A stretch of 64,000 bases of DNA from JAQWRV01 sp045564915 (GCA_045564915.1 JBJLGL010000004.1:186001-250000), one strand, 5' to 3'. Numbered from the stretch's first letter, positions 26,146 to 36,119 are shown. Numbers and translations are program-made. Notes: generated by a model from the sequence alone, not told the origin.

Positions 26146-28470
26146 CTATGCCCACACACCATCCCGTTCCACTTTCATAGGTTCGCTTGCGCTGATCGGG
26201 TTGGGAAACCTTTTTGTTACCTGGAAGGTTAGGCCTCCTCTTAGCCCGACAGCTTGGACCGAGGATACAAAAAGGCCCGTTAAATCAAGGCGGATAACAT
26301 CATGTAGCGTCTTGTGACTACGTATTATCAAGTCGAAGTTTTTAGTGTCCTCGTGAACCATACCGTCGAGTTGAATAGATCCCATTTTACGGAAGTTGAG
26401 ATCGAGTAAGAAGCGCAAACCAGGCCCTAATCTCTTCTTTCCTTTTTGACTTTCTTCTTTGTCTTTTGCCTCTTCACGCCTGGTAATAAGATTGATCTTC
26501 TCGATTTGTCCGTTGGCGTTCCAAGGAACTGGAGTGGAACGCCATTCGCTGGCCGATTCCCGCACCTGTCTTCCTAACTGGGTAGCTTCTCCGGCCAATA
26601 CACGAGCTAGATGAGCACCACGTGGACCAGAGCGTTCAAGCGCTCTCAGATTGTTATCGCCCGGCCACTGCCTTATATCTTCTGAACGCATAGCTTGAAG
26701 AAATGAAAGGGCTGCTACTATAGTTCGGGGTCCACCATCTGGGACAGTATTGGCAAGAAGTTGCGCTGCTTGTGGATCGGACCTTTGTAGTAACTGCAAG
26801 GCTTCTGTGAGTGCTGGCCAGACATTTCCAGTGGTAAACGGGATTCCTCCATAGGATGGCGGCGGCGGTGCAATCTGTATGGTCGAACCAGCTGCATCTA
26901 GTCGAGGTGACATTTGATAGAGTATATCAAAAGTGATAGCCGTGCCCGGTGGTAAGTTGACGCGACTGCCCAACTGAATAGCACCTTCACGTGTTTGAAT
27001 GATAGTCTGCGCTGGAGTGGACTGTGGAGTGACCGTACCAGTCAGAGTTAAAAGTACTGATCCTTGTTGAACGTTTGATGGTGTCTTGAAGGGTGGTGGT
27101 GGCCAACCCTGTGCGCCCGCTACTTTCAGACCATGCTGCATCGCTCCACCCACCGGTAGAAGAGATCCTGAACCGGATGGCTGTTGAGTGGTTGAATGAA
27201 CCTTTATACTTGTGTCTAAAAGTTGGCCTGCTAACCCCGAAGTTTTTGTCAAGACTGCTTTAGCCGTAGTTTGTCCTAGCGCATTAGGTGTGCCTACTGG
27301 TGGTAGACCAGAAGGTGCCATAATGGTTTTTGTGCCGTGGGCTAGAGACCTGTCACCTCCAAGGATTGAGCTTTTTAGAGGTGCCGTAGTGATAGTTGCG
27401 TGATTCACAGAGGTGACGCGGATTGTTAGGTCTGAGCCCTTGATTAGGCCTGGAAGATCCCGTGGTTTACCGAGTTTACTCAATGGGTCTATTTGCCCTG
27501 AGGATCGCTGCCCCACTGATTGTATTGAACTGGTATTTTCTGACAGCAAGAATGCATTTAGGGGTCCTGCTTGAGTGAGCGGTAAAGCACCACCTGGCGT
27601 CCAAACCTGGCCAACTGGCAGTACTGTTGATTGGGTTGCTGGGTTGCTAGTTAGCACACTGCTAGAAGGCTGTGTTGCAGTTGAGGCGCGACGGCCTGCA
27701 GATAATTGCATTAGGGCCTGCTGTATCGGCTGACCATCAATAGAGACCATGCGGATTGCAACCCTATTGGTCGATGTATTGGCTATCTCAAAAGCAAGCC
27801 GAGAGCCCTCAGGGATAGGGAATGGCGTGCGAAAGCTGACATTGCCGACCGATGTTCTTACCATGACATGTAATGCTTGTTTTGCTTGTTGTGGTTTTGT
27901 TACCTGTGTTGCTGCCTGTGTTGCTGCCTGTGTTGCTGCCTGTGTTGCTGCCTGTGTTGCTGCCTGTGTTGATGCCTGTGTTGCTGCCTGTGTTGCTGCC
28001 TGTGTTGCTGCCTGTGTTGCTGCCTGTGTTGTTGCCTGTGTTGTTGCTTGTGTTGTTGCCTGTGTTGTTGCCTGTGTTGTTACCTGTGTTGTTACCTGTG
28101 TTGTTGCCTGTGTTGTTGTCTGTAGTGTTGCCGGTGTTGCTGCTTGTGGCGTTGAGCGTTGAGTGGAGCTCACACCTAATTTTTGAATGGGGGCTAAGTC
28201 TTTTGTCGTCGAAATTGAAGCTGCGGTTCGTGCAACTTCTATTGTCCTTTGCAGAACTTGGACGGCTGCGCGGCTAGTCTCAGCCTGTGCAGCTAGCGCC
28301 CGTTGAGATCCATCTGGTTGTTGGGAAATAACGATGCCTTCTAGCCGTATTCCAGCCGTCAATCGCAATAGCTCTAACGACGGGTCTCTAACAATGGCGA
28401 TGGGTACTGTTGGGGCGCTGCTAGGCGGCGCCTGCGTTGGCTGGGCATTTGGCGGCAGGATAGTTGACAC
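26146..28470 (-). CDS. FliK-like flagellar protein with TQAA repeats
   Basis: 774 aa. A long disordered, Gln/Thr/Ala-rich N-terminal part (repeat at 27898-28113) precedes a C-terminal domain ending LRFLLDLNFRKMGSIQLDGM, then GLFVSSVQAVGLRGGLTFQ. That C-terminal domain resembles the FliK hook-length domain. A second, more typical fliK lies at 53214-55490, so this is a paralogue or a separate flagellar factor. The GTG start sits one base after the flhG stop, so it is the last gene of flhA-flhF-flhG-this gene. Probable role in flagellar export or hook control; not proven. Confidence 0.65.
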   Translation of the reverse strand: MSTILPPNAQPTQAPPSSAPTVPIAIVRDPSLELLRLTAGIRLEGIVISQQPDGSQRALAAQAETSRAAVQVLQRTIEVARTAASISTTKDLAPIQKLGVSSTQRSTPQAATPATLQTTTQATTQVTTQVTTQATTQATTQATTQATTQAATQAATQAATQAATQASTQAATQAATQAATQAATQAATQVTKPQQAKQALHVMVRTSVGNVSFRTPFPIPEGSRLAFEIANTSTNRVAIRMVSIDGQPIQQALMQLSAGRRASTATQPSSSVLTSNPATQSTVLPVGQVWTPGGALPLTQAGPLNAFLLSENTSSIQSVGQRSSGQIDPLSKLGKPRDLPGLIKGSDLTIRVTSVNHATITTAPLKSSILGGDRSLAHGTKTIMAPSGLPPVGTPNALGQTTAKAVLTKTSGLAGQLLDTSIKVHSTTQQPSGSGSLLPVGGAMQHGLKVAGAQGWPPPPFKTPSNVQQGSVLLTLTGTVTPQSTPAQTIIQTREGAIQLGSRVNLPPGTAITFDILYQMSPRLDAAGSTIQIAPPPPSYGGIPFTTGNVWPALTEALQLLQRSDPQAAQLLANTVPDGGPRTIVAALSFLQAMRSEDIRQWPGDNNLRALERSGPRGAHLARVLAGEATQLGRQVRESASEWRSTPVPWNANGQIEKINLITRREEAKDKEESQKGKKRLGPGLRFLLDLNFRKMGSIQLDGMVHEDTKNFDLIIRSHKTLHDVIRLDLTGLFVSSVQAVGLRGGLTFQVTKRFPNPISASEPMKVERDGVWA
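27898..28113 (-). repeat. 12-bp tandem repeat encoding TQ(A/V)(A/T/S)
   Basis: Eighteen units of 12 bases, near-exact in the central part, read on the minus strand as TQAA, TQAT or TQVT. The copies are codon-phased so unit gain or loss keeps the frame. Such arrays can slip in replication. The repeat lies in the low-complexity N-terminal half of the FliK-like protein. Confidence 0.9.
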
Positions 28471-28471
28471 G

Positions 28472-29281
28472 TTACTTCACAACTAGCCTTTCAGCGATGG
28501 CATCCACATCCAGGGCGGCTTCGGAACCGGGCGAGCGGATTAGAATCGGTGTCTGATTACGTATGGTCTCACGGACCCGTGCATCGCGGCGAATAATACC
28601 GGATAGTGGAGGAGAGATTTTCAGAAAGCCCTGACACGCTTTGAACAAGGTTTGGTATGTACGCTCTCCTTCACGGGTTGAATTAGATGCGTTTATGACG
28701 ATGCGAATATCTAGGTTTGGACGTTCCAGCGCAGTTACTTTGATAAAAGCATATGCATCCGTAAGAGATGTGGGTTCGTCACTGGTGACGACAAGAATCG
28801 TATCAGCACTTCGGGCTAATTGTCTGACTGATTTTTCCACTCCAGCCCCAAGGTCCAGAATAACTCGGTCATATCGTGCCGCCATCAAAGACAAGTCCTC
28901 ACCGAGTATTTGTAAGCGGGATAGAGGAATGTTTGCTAGGCTGCCTGAACCAGACCTTCCGGCAATGACGTCGAACCCACCTTGTTTATAGTGCATTGAA
29001 GCCTGGTTCAGGGATAGTTTACCAGCAATGACACTGCCAAGATCATGATCGGGCATCAAACCTAACTGAATATCAACGTTAGCAAGGCCGAGGTCACCGT
29101 CAAATAAAAGCACACGATTACCTCGGCGAGCCAGAGCGTGGCTCAGCGTGATGGAAAAGAAGGTCTTGCCGACCCCTCCTTTACCTGATGCTACAGCGAT
29201 AACATGCCCGCGGCGGCTCGGTTTGGCCGGCTTGCCCACAAGAGATGGACCTTGGGAAGAGGATGGTAATTCTGCATTCAT
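28472..29281 (-). CDS. flhG: flagellar number regulator FlhG (MinD-like ATPase)
   Basis: 269 aa with the deviant Walker A of MinD/ParA proteins, SGKGGVGKT (residues 32-40), and LLFDGDLGLANVDIQLGL with the Walker-like acidic end. FlhG (FleN) acts with FlhF to set the number and place of flagella by binding the membrane and FlhF. Its ATG overlaps the flhF stop (TAATG), so the pair is translationally coupled. Confidence 0.95.
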   Translation of the reverse strand: MNAELPSSSQGPSLVGKPAKPSRRGHVIAVASGKGGVGKTFFSITLSHALARRGNRVLLFDGDLGLANVDIQLGLMPDHDLGSVIAGKLSLNQASMHYKQGGFDVIAGRSGSGSLANIPLSRLQILGEDLSLMAARYDRVILDLGAGVEKSVRQLARSADTILVVTSDEPTSLTDAYAFIKVTALERPNLDIRIVINASNSTREGERTYQTLFKACQGFLKISPPLSGIIRRDARVRETIRNQTPILIRSPGSEAALDVDAIAERLVVK

Positions 29282-30303
29282 TAAAAAACCTCTGTTCTTG
29301 GTCTGTTTTTGTCTTCTGCCAGATCACTCTCTTCGAAACGGGCAGGTTGTAAATCTTCGTCTGGTGGCAAAAGCATGCGTGCCATCGATACAGGATTAAT
29401 GGCACAAAGTCCCGTTGCTACATGAGGGTTAAGGCTGACTTCACTAAACATCAATTGACCAGTGTCGGCGGCTGATAGAATAGCACCAAGACGGCGAGTC
29501 ATATCGAGCCGTGTTCCAAGTATACGAGTTGCACCACAGTGAGAGAAGGTCTCGCCAATGTCAGCAGCTTCCCCAGCATCACCTCCAGCGGCCAGCACTA
29601 AGATAGGTTCCACATCAGCGCTATGGATCAGCGCCTTCAGGTAGTCCATATCGTGATGACTGAACGGATTAAGACCTGGACTGTCAATGAAGACTAAATC
29701 ATATGACTGCATCATCAGGTCTACCGCTTGCGGCATGGCTTCGGGCCCTCTGACCTGGCTTATCTCAACTTCCAGGATACTGGTAAACGCCATCAACTGT
29801 TCAACTGCACCGGCGCGGATTGTATCTGTGGTAATCACACCAATTGGACGGCCAGCCAACCGCGCGCGGGCCGCTAGTTTTGCTACAGCAATCGTTTTTC
29901 CAGACCCTGGGGGCCCGACCATCATGAATGGACGCGGGGCCTTGCGTTCCGGTAGTGGGGCGAAGTCAAAGTGGTCTTCTAGAGCCGCTGCGCAGGACAT
30001 AGTGGGGGATCCTACCTCAACGGAGCTAGCCGTCATTACCATCTTTTCGATGAGTCTGGGAGGCACACCATGATAAGTCAGAGCCTCGCGCACCCTTTCA
30101 GCAAAGGGAGTTGAGTTCTCGCCCGCCAAGGCTTTGGCTATATCGTCATCACTGCCAGGCTCTTCTAAAGCTGCTGTAATGCGCACATCTTGACCATCGG
30201 AGGACCGCTGGGTCGACACAATTATTGCGTTCTCTCCCAGTTCCTCGCGGACCATATTCATGGCTTCTGCCATAGTGGCTGCTGTGTAAGATTTTAGACG
30301 CAT
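29281..30303 (-). CDS. flhF: flagellar SRP-type GTPase FlhF
   Basis: 340 aa. The N-terminus MRLKSYTAATMAEAMNMVRE is typical of FlhF. The NG domain has the P-loop GPPGSGKT (130-137) followed by ITTDTIRAGAVEQL. The family places new flagella at the pole. It lies downstream of flhA (gap about 130 bases) and overlaps flhG by a TAATG. Confidence 0.95.
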   Translation of the reverse strand: MRLKSYTAATMAEAMNMVREELGENAIIVSTQRSSDGQDVRITAALEEPGSDDDIAKALAGENSTPFAERVREALTYHGVPPRLIEKMVMTASSVEVGSPTMSCAAALEDHFDFAPLPERKAPRPFMMVGPPGSGKTIAVAKLAARARLAGRPIGVITTDTIRAGAVEQLMAFTSILEVEISQVRGPEAMPQAVDLMMQSYDLVFIDSPGLNPFSHHDMDYLKALIHSADVEPILVLAAGGDAGEAADIGETFSHCGATRILGTRLDMTRRLGAILSAADTGQLMFSEVSLNPHVATGLCAINPVSMARMLLPPDEDLQPARFEESDLAEDKNRPRTEVF

Positions 30304-30433
30304 CTTTTACGGCTTCTAGAGCTCCCCATTGCGTTTGAATATTACATATGGACGTATATCGTAGTGTTCTGACTCGGTGTTCTTTTCAGTAATAATTGCG
30401 GATTGCGTATCTATTCTTATAGCCCCGCTATAC

Positions 30434-32635
30434 TTAGATTTGACCAACAGTTTTAATTTTAGCTTTGGAATGAATCTCGTTTTGGGACATGACTACAGTC
30501 ATGGGTCTGAAGCGGTCAATAATGGAGCGTACGTAAGGCCGCGCGGTTGGAGAGGTCAGCAAAACAGGCGTTTCACCCTGCATCGCATAATCCTCAAATT
30601 TCTGGCGAACTGTTGTAATAAATTCCTGAAGACGGGAGGGTGCCATAGATAGTTGCTGTTCGTCACCTTGCCCGACAAGCGAATCTATAAAAGACTGTTC
30701 CCACTCTGGTGATAATGTGACCAAAGAAATAACATTTTCCTCGTCAGAACTACCGTCGGAGAGCTGCCGAGATAGTCGCGTGCGAACATGTTCGCTGATC
30801 TGTAGAACATTGCGCGTTAATGCGCAGGCCTCGGCGACACCCTCGAGAATTGTAGGTAGGTCGCGAATTGATATACGCTCTGACAATAGGTTCTGAAGGA
30901 CACGCTGGATCCCAGCAACACTGATGCTGGCAGGCACGATCTCGGCGATGAGTTTTTGCTGCTCTTTATCCAACTCGTCCAGGAGTTTCTGAGTCTCGCT
31001 GTATGATAGTAGCTCCTGCATATTATCGCGGACTACTTCGGTAAGATGAGTTGTGATAACGGTCGGAGGATCAACTACTGTATAACCGCGAAACAATGCT
31101 TCCTCACGATTAGCTGGGTCAATCCAAAGAGCCGGTAATCCGAATGTTGGCTCACGGGTCTGTTCACCAGGAAGCGAAATTTCCTCACCCCGTGGATCCA
31201 TTACCAGTAGCATATTTGGTCGAAGGTCGCCTCGCCCTGCTTCGACTTCCTTTACGTAAAGTGCATATGAGTTGGCTGGTAGTTGCATGTTGTCTTGAAT
31301 ACGCACCGACGGCATAACAAAGCCCATATCTGTGGCTAGGGCACGGCGTAGGCTTTTGATTTGGTCTGTCAGACGATGGTTATCATTGTTGATCATCGAA
31401 AGTAGGCCGTATCCAAGTTCGAGGCGGACCTGATCGATACGCATCGCTGAGGAAATGGGTTCTTCAGCTGTTAACAAATCTTGTGTACCTAGCTGCATAT
31501 CAGCTTCAGCAGCCAGCGCAGCTTGGCGGCTTCTCTGAAATGTAAGCCATCCTGCAGTACCCCCAGTGAGAACAGACAACAACATGAATGGTGCTACCGG
31601 TGTTCCAGGCAGCAAGGCAAGGCTCAGTGCTAGGAATGAACTCATCCCCAGCGCTTTTGGATAACGCGCAAATTGTGTGCCTAAGGCTACGTCGGTACTC
31701 TCGTCTAGCCCGCCTTTAGATACCATCAGGCCTGCTGCAGTGGAGACTACCAATGCTGGAATCTGTGTGACGAGGCCATCACCTACGGTCAAACGTGTAT
31801 AGGTATCAGCGGCGTCTCCAAAGGCAAGATCATTCTGAACCATGCCGATAATCATGCCACCGATAACATTGATGATGGTAATTAGGATTCCGGCAACAGC
31901 ATCTCCGCGGACAAACTTTGAAGCACCGTCCATTGCACCGAAGAATTCACTTTCTTTTTGTAGATCGTCACGGCGTTTGCGAGCCTCTGTTTCGTCTATC
32001 ATTCCGGCAGACATGTCCGCATCAATAGCCATCTGCTTCCCTGGGAGGGCATCCAGAGTAAAACGTGCAGTGACTTCCGCAATACGTGTAGCGCCTTTGG
32101 TGATTACCATAAAATTGACAATCACTAGAATGGAGAAGACAATTACACCGATCACAAAATTGTCACCCATAATGAAGCCACCAAAGGCTTCAATTACTTC
32201 ACCTGCAGCATTCGTTCCCTCGTGGCCTTCAGACAGAATTAAACGTGTTGATGCTAAGTTGAGGGCTAGACGCATCATGGTGGCGATTAGCAGCACTACC
32301 GGAAAGGAATTAAACTCGAGGGATTTATTGATGAAGACTACAGTCATCAAGATGAGCACAGAAAGTGTTATCGACAGAGCTAATGAAATGTCCAGAAGCC
32401 ATGGCGGCATCGGCATGATCAGGACTACGAGAATCAAAACTAGGCCCAGAGCAAAGCCTAGGTCGCCTCGTTTTACGGCTTTAGTAAGACGGTCAAAGAA
32501 TGGGCCGATATTGATCTCTGGCAACTGCTCCTTTGCCTGAGTTGCAACAGCCCCTTCGGTTCCCGGTTTTGGGCTTGCGATAGTCTCTTCATCCCCATCA
32601 CTTGTTGGAGCTGTATTTAGATTTTCTTCTGCCAT
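30434..32635 (-). CDS. flhA: flagellar export gate protein FlhA
   Basis: 733 aa. The N-terminal half carries about eight transmembrane helices and conserved NLASTRLIL and FTLDALPGKQMAIDADM (the FHIPEP-type cytoplasmic loop). The C-terminal cytoplasmic domain ends with MTVVMSQNEIHSKAKIK. FlhA forms the nonameric export gate of the flagellar secretion system. It heads block 1; a GGCAA-N3-TTGCC palindrome lies 148 bases upstream of its ATG. Confidence 0.97.
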   Translation of the reverse strand: MAEENLNTAPTSDGDEETIASPKPGTEGAVATQAKEQLPEINIGPFFDRLTKAVKRGDLGFALGLVLILVVLIMPMPPWLLDISLALSITLSVLILMTVVFINKSLEFNSFPVVLLIATMMRLALNLASTRLILSEGHEGTNAAGEVIEAFGGFIMGDNFVIGVIVFSILVIVNFMVITKGATRIAEVTARFTLDALPGKQMAIDADMSAGMIDETEARKRRDDLQKESEFFGAMDGASKFVRGDAVAGILITIINVIGGMIIGMVQNDLAFGDAADTYTRLTVGDGLVTQIPALVVSTAAGLMVSKGGLDESTDVALGTQFARYPKALGMSSFLALSLALLPGTPVAPFMLLSVLTGGTAGWLTFQRSRQAALAAEADMQLGTQDLLTAEEPISSAMRIDQVRLELGYGLLSMINNDNHRLTDQIKSLRRALATDMGFVMPSVRIQDNMQLPANSYALYVKEVEAGRGDLRPNMLLVMDPRGEEISLPGEQTREPTFGLPALWIDPANREEALFRGYTVVDPPTVITTHLTEVVRDNMQELLSYSETQKLLDELDKEQQKLIAEIVPASISVAGIQRVLQNLLSERISIRDLPTILEGVAEACALTRNVLQISEHVRTRLSRQLSDGSSDEENVISLVTLSPEWEQSFIDSLVGQGDEQQLSMAPSRLQEFITTVRQKFEDYAMQGETPVLLTSPTARPYVRSIIDRFRPMTVVMSQNEIHSKAKIKTVGQI

Positions 32636-33073
32636 ACCGGTCCCGGAGTCATTTTACTGAACTCTTATTAATCCTAGGGTTCTGACAGATTATCTTGCCA
32701 AACGGGCTCTCAATGGTATGAGTACTAATCTGTCTTACACCACTCCCATGGTGCCCTGGGTATGCTTAACAAGGTGTTTAGATAGGCAACATTTGCCTAG
32801 ATTTTCGGACTTTTTTGGACTCTAGGACTGCATTGGAGCGTTAAGTGACCACTCGCACTCACTATTTCATAAGAATTGATTTTAGTAATATTATCAAGCG
32901 GTTGCGACGATTGCAGTTTATAATGACTTGCAAGAGGGTCTGTATGAGCTTTTTTGGATCTGTACTTGGGCAAAGCCAGATGAAACAGTGGACCTAGAGA
33001 CACAACCCCGTATTGGGCATTGAAGCTAAATCAGGTTGTTGTTACTGGCCAAGAAAATTCGTTATTAATGGCT
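32636..33073. other. 438-base gap with the flhA leader
   Basis: This gap separates flhA from the CopD-like gene, both on the minus strand. It contains the palindrome at 32783-32799. No sigma-54 pattern (GG-N10-GC) was found between the palindrome and flhA. I call no gene in it. Confidence 0.5.
32783..32799 (-). promoter_or_regulatory. palindrome upstream of flhA, candidate FlbD site
   Basis: TAGGCAA-CAT-TTGCCTA is a perfect 7-base inverted repeat with a 3-base spacer. Its core GGCAA-N3-TTGCC is shared with sites upstream of fliF (44996-45014) and fliK (55693-55705). In Caulobacter, FlbD binds ftr elements of related GGC/GCC form. Role here is inferred. Confidence 0.5.
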
Positions 33074-33532
33074 TTATCCAGCGGCACCCCAAGAGGCAAC
33101 GATAACTGTGATGAGTCCCAGGCCCAGGTTTATGGCGACAATCTTGCGTATTGTGTGAATCAATTGGCCCGCAGTTTCAAAATCACCATCATCGGCAGCG
33201 AGTCTGAACTTTCTAAATACGCTGTGATTAAGCCAAAAGAATAATAGTGTCATTATTACCGCAGTGGTGAACATGGTATCGACATGGAGTCCAGAAGCGC
33301 CAAAACCAGGTAGCACAAAAAACATCTGATAAATCCCAGTCACCCATAGGACCAATACCATGGCGGCTACCCAGCGTAGGAAGGTTTGCAATGTTCGGCG
33401 CCAGAGCGCTAAGGCAATGTCTTTCGGTAGCCCACCCATGGCTGGTCGCAGAGCTACATACGCGAAGAACATTCCGCCTACCCAAATAACGGCTGCAGTA
33501 ATGTGGAGTGTGTTAGCTAAATTCCAGAGCAT
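33074..33532 (-). CDS. CopD-family / DUF2269-like membrane protein
   Basis: 152 aa with four hydrophobic segments. It has HITAAVIWVGGMFFAYVALR near the N-terminus, WVAAMVLVLWVTGIY, a third helix and a C-terminal helix VAINLGLGLITVIVAS. The His-W-GG pattern matches the CopD fold. The role may be copper- or haem-linked; I see no partner gene. It is 144 bases from the MHS transporter. Confidence 0.8.
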   Translation of the reverse strand: MLWNLANTLHITAAVIWVGGMFFAYVALRPAMGGLPKDIALALWRRTLQTFLRWVAAMVLVLWVTGIYQMFFVLPGFGASGLHVDTMFTTAVIMTLLFFWLNHSVFRKFRLAADDGDFETAGQLIHTIRKIVAINLGLGLITVIVASWGAAG

Positions 33533-33676
33533 GAATTACGTTTTCCTTTATTGAGGTATGGCCCATTTTACGCCTAAAGTTTGCAACCTATCCTTCAACT
33601 CAATTTTACATCAGAGCGAACCAAAAGGATTAGAGGTCCAAACTTTTAGAATTTTGATTATAATGCACTCACTGAA

Positions 33677-34927
33677 TTACTGCCTTCGCGTTTCGGCTAG
33701 CCCCCAAATACTTGCTAAACCGATGAGAGTCAGCACAATCATATAAAGTGGTACGGGCCAGTAGGCGCCACCAGTCCAAGCGAGAAGGGCAGTAGAAATA
33801 AACGGCGCTAGACCGCCCCCAAAAACCTGCCCCATCTGATAGCCGAGCGATGCTGCAGTATAGCGAACTCTTGAGTCAAAAAGTTCCGCAAAGAAAGCAG
33901 CTATGGGTCCGTAGAGTGCACCAAATGCAAACAGACCCAGGCTCAGCGCAAACCAGATAGCTAGCGGATTACCGGTGTTGACCAGCCAAAACAAAGGGTA
34001 TGCGTAGGCCAGCATGAAAATCCCCCCGGCATATAGAACTGGCTTGCGCCCAATGTTGTCAGATAGAGCCGCAAATCCGATACAAGCAAATATCTGAATA
34101 GTCGAGGCGATCAGCACGCCATTCAGCATTACCGCACGTTCAATGTCTAGAACAGTTGTGCCGTAGGACAGCATGAATGAGATGATGATATAGTAAGGAC
34201 CGCTGACGAGGATGAAGGCGCCAGTGGCAAGTAAAATCTGTTTTCCTTGAGTTCTAATAGCTTCGACGACTGGAGTTTTTGCCGTAGCGCTTTGTTTACG
34301 GATTTCTTTGAACTCGGGTGTTTCATCAATATTGATTCGGATATAAATGCCTACCAATACTGGTAGAATCGAGAGAATAAAAGGGATACGCCATCCCCAT
34401 ACCAGAAACTGGTCCCCACTAATGGCAATAGAAGCACTAAGTACAGCAGTGGCTAGAAGAAAACCAAACGGCACTGCAGACTGGGGTATACTTCCCCAAA
34501 ACCCCCGTTTGTCTTCCGGGGCATACTCGATAACCATCAATATCGCACCACCCCATTCGCCGCCATAAGCCAAGCCTTGGATGAAACGCAATAGAGTTAA
34601 GAGTAGGGGCGCAATAATACCCACTTGTGCGTAAGTGGGCAGTAAGCCAATCAGAGTGGTGACTAGACCCATAACGGTGAGGGTAAGCACCAGCATTGGC
34701 TTACGGCCAATTTTATCCCCAAAATGCCCGGCAATGATACCGCCTATGGGCCGTGCGATGAATCCGATTGTGAAAGTAGAATAGGCCAATAATGTGCCAA
34801 TCAATGGGTCCTCAGACACTGGGAAGAAGAGTTGTCCAAAGACCAGGGCTGCCGCGCTGGCGTACAGGAGGAAGTCATATCCTTCGAGCGCTGTACCAAT
34901 AAAACTTGCTGCTGCCACTTTTTTCAT
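33677..34927 (-). CDS. MHS-type MFS transporter (metabolite:H+ symporter)
   Basis: 416 aa with 12 spans. The MHS signature is FIGTALEGYDFLLYASAAAL at the N-terminus, with FIARPIGGIIAGHFGDKIGR and FIQGLAYGGEWGGAIL. Relatives import organic acids, osmolytes or shikimate-type compounds. It diverges from the TRAP binding protein at 35073 with about 145 bases between the starts. Confidence 0.92.
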   Translation of the reverse strand: MKKVAAASFIGTALEGYDFLLYASAAALVFGQLFFPVSEDPLIGTLLAYSTFTIGFIARPIGGIIAGHFGDKIGRKPMLVLTLTVMGLVTTLIGLLPTYAQVGIIAPLLLTLLRFIQGLAYGGEWGGAILMVIEYAPEDKRGFWGSIPQSAVPFGFLLATAVLSASIAISGDQFLVWGWRIPFILSILPVLVGIYIRINIDETPEFKEIRKQSATAKTPVVEAIRTQGKQILLATGAFILVSGPYYIIISFMLSYGTTVLDIERAVMLNGVLIASTIQIFACIGFAALSDNIGRKPVLYAGGIFMLAYAYPLFWLVNTGNPLAIWFALSLGLFAFGALYGPIAAFFAELFDSRVRYTAASLGYQMGQVFGGGLAPFISTALLAWTGGAYWPVPLYMIVLTLIGLASIWGLAETRRQ

Positions 34928-35072
34928 AATATTAACCCTTTCTGAGAGCAGCTAATTGAGCACATATAGCTAGCGAAGGGCAATTGGGTCCACTTTAGGC
35001 TTCGTTATGGGGCTTTTCCTATTACTAGTAAGTCGATTGCGCGCTGTCCCTAAGTCCGGTTACGGTAGAAGT

Positions 35073-36119
35073 ATGAAACTTGTATCCTCTATCTTTACAG
35101 TATTGCTTTACCTTTTAATTCTGCCTCCAGCAGTCCTGACGATATCCTGTCGGGCATATGCGGATGAGGGCGAAATCATCATCGGTGGCCGTGCCGCATC
35201 CGGCACCGCTGGGGACATTTATTGGAACAAAGTTAAGGATTCTATCATCAGCCAAAGTAGCGGTAGGCTTAACCCCAAACTTTTTATAAGGGGCGAGATC
35301 GGTCCAGAAGAGACGCTTTTTATGCGGTTGCGCCGCAACCAGATGAACCTGTTAGGCATCTCAACTTCTGGTGTGTCACTAATAGAACCAGCCCTGGATA
35401 TTCTCCGGGCGCCGTTCCTATTTGATAGCATCGAAGAAGTTGGATTTGTTCTTGACTACTATCTAAAAGAGCCTGTTTCAGATCTTTTGCTGGCCAAAGA
35501 CCTGGTAATGATAGACTGGATGTCTGCGGGCTGGCTTAACTTCTATGCTACTACTCCTATTCTAGAACCCGCTGATATGAAAAACAAACGGATGCGCATC
35601 AATGTAGACGCAGCTGCACTCTTATTTATTCAAGAAGTTGAGGCAGACTACGCACAAGTATCTTTTTCCGATGTTCTCCCCTCTCTTCAGACGGGTTTAA
35701 TAGACGGAGGCGAACAAAGCACTCAGCTATTTGTCACTGGTGGTTTTGGTGAATATGCACCGCATTTCACCTTAAGCCGCCACGGCTTTCTTAATGCTGT
35801 TATTCTTGCAAATAGGACGTGGTTTGAAGGCCACACGGCTGCGGACCAATCAATCTTAAGGGGAGCGATTCCGACTGATGCTTGGTACCGAAAATTTTTT
35901 ACTACGGAAAATGAATCTTATTTGGCCAAAGCAATATCCGACGGGCAAATCATTCACGAACTTACGCCGTCTCAGCGCCAGCTCTGGCGCGCACATACGG
36001 CAGATTTGCCGCGGAAGATCATTGACCGGTCGGGACCTTCTGCGCAACGACTTTATGATGTCATTGTTGAGGGTAGGATGTCCTTTGCTCGCCAACATAT
36101 GGGGGATGCTTCTAATTAA
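35073..36119 (+). CDS. TRAP-type periplasmic substrate-binding protein (DctP family), orphan
   Basis: I choose ATG 35073, which opens a signal peptide (MKLVSSIFTVLLYLLILP ... AYAD); the upstream alternative at 35007 adds an unlikely extension. The body follows DctP proteins: FLRAPFLFDS-like LRAPFLFDSIEEVG, MRINVDAAALLFIQEVEADY, SDVLPSLQTGLIDGGEQ. It would bind an organic anion in the periplasm, but no membrane DctQ or DctM gene is adjacent. It is followed after 19 bases by the MmgE/PrpD gene. Confidence 0.88.
   Translation: MKLVSSIFTVLLYLLILPPAVLTISCRAYADEGEIIIGGRAASGTAGDIYWNKVKDSIISQSSGRLNPKLFIRGEIGPEETLFMRLRRNQMNLLGISTSGVSLIEPALDILRAPFLFDSIEEVGFVLDYYLKEPVSDLLLAKDLVMIDWMSAGWLNFYATTPILEPADMKNKRMRINVDAAALLFIQEVEADYAQVSFSDVLPSLQTGLIDGGEQSTQLFVTGGFGEYAPHFTLSRHGFLNAVILANRTWFEGHTAADQSILRGAIPTDAWYRKFFTTENESYLAKAISDGQIIHELTPSQRQLWRAHTADLPRKIIDRSGPSAQRLYDVIVEGRMSFARQHMGDASN

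Noticed and set aside
27749..28277. Long plus-strand open frames reading VAACVAAC and LLPVLLPV across the repeat
   Set aside because: They are antisense shadows of the 12-bp repeat, which lacks stops in several frames. The minus-strand FliK-like gene explains it.
31842..32540. A 232-codon plus-strand open frame inside flhA
   Set aside because: It lies opposite the conserved FlhA membrane domain and its translation has no domain pattern; it is a shadow frame.
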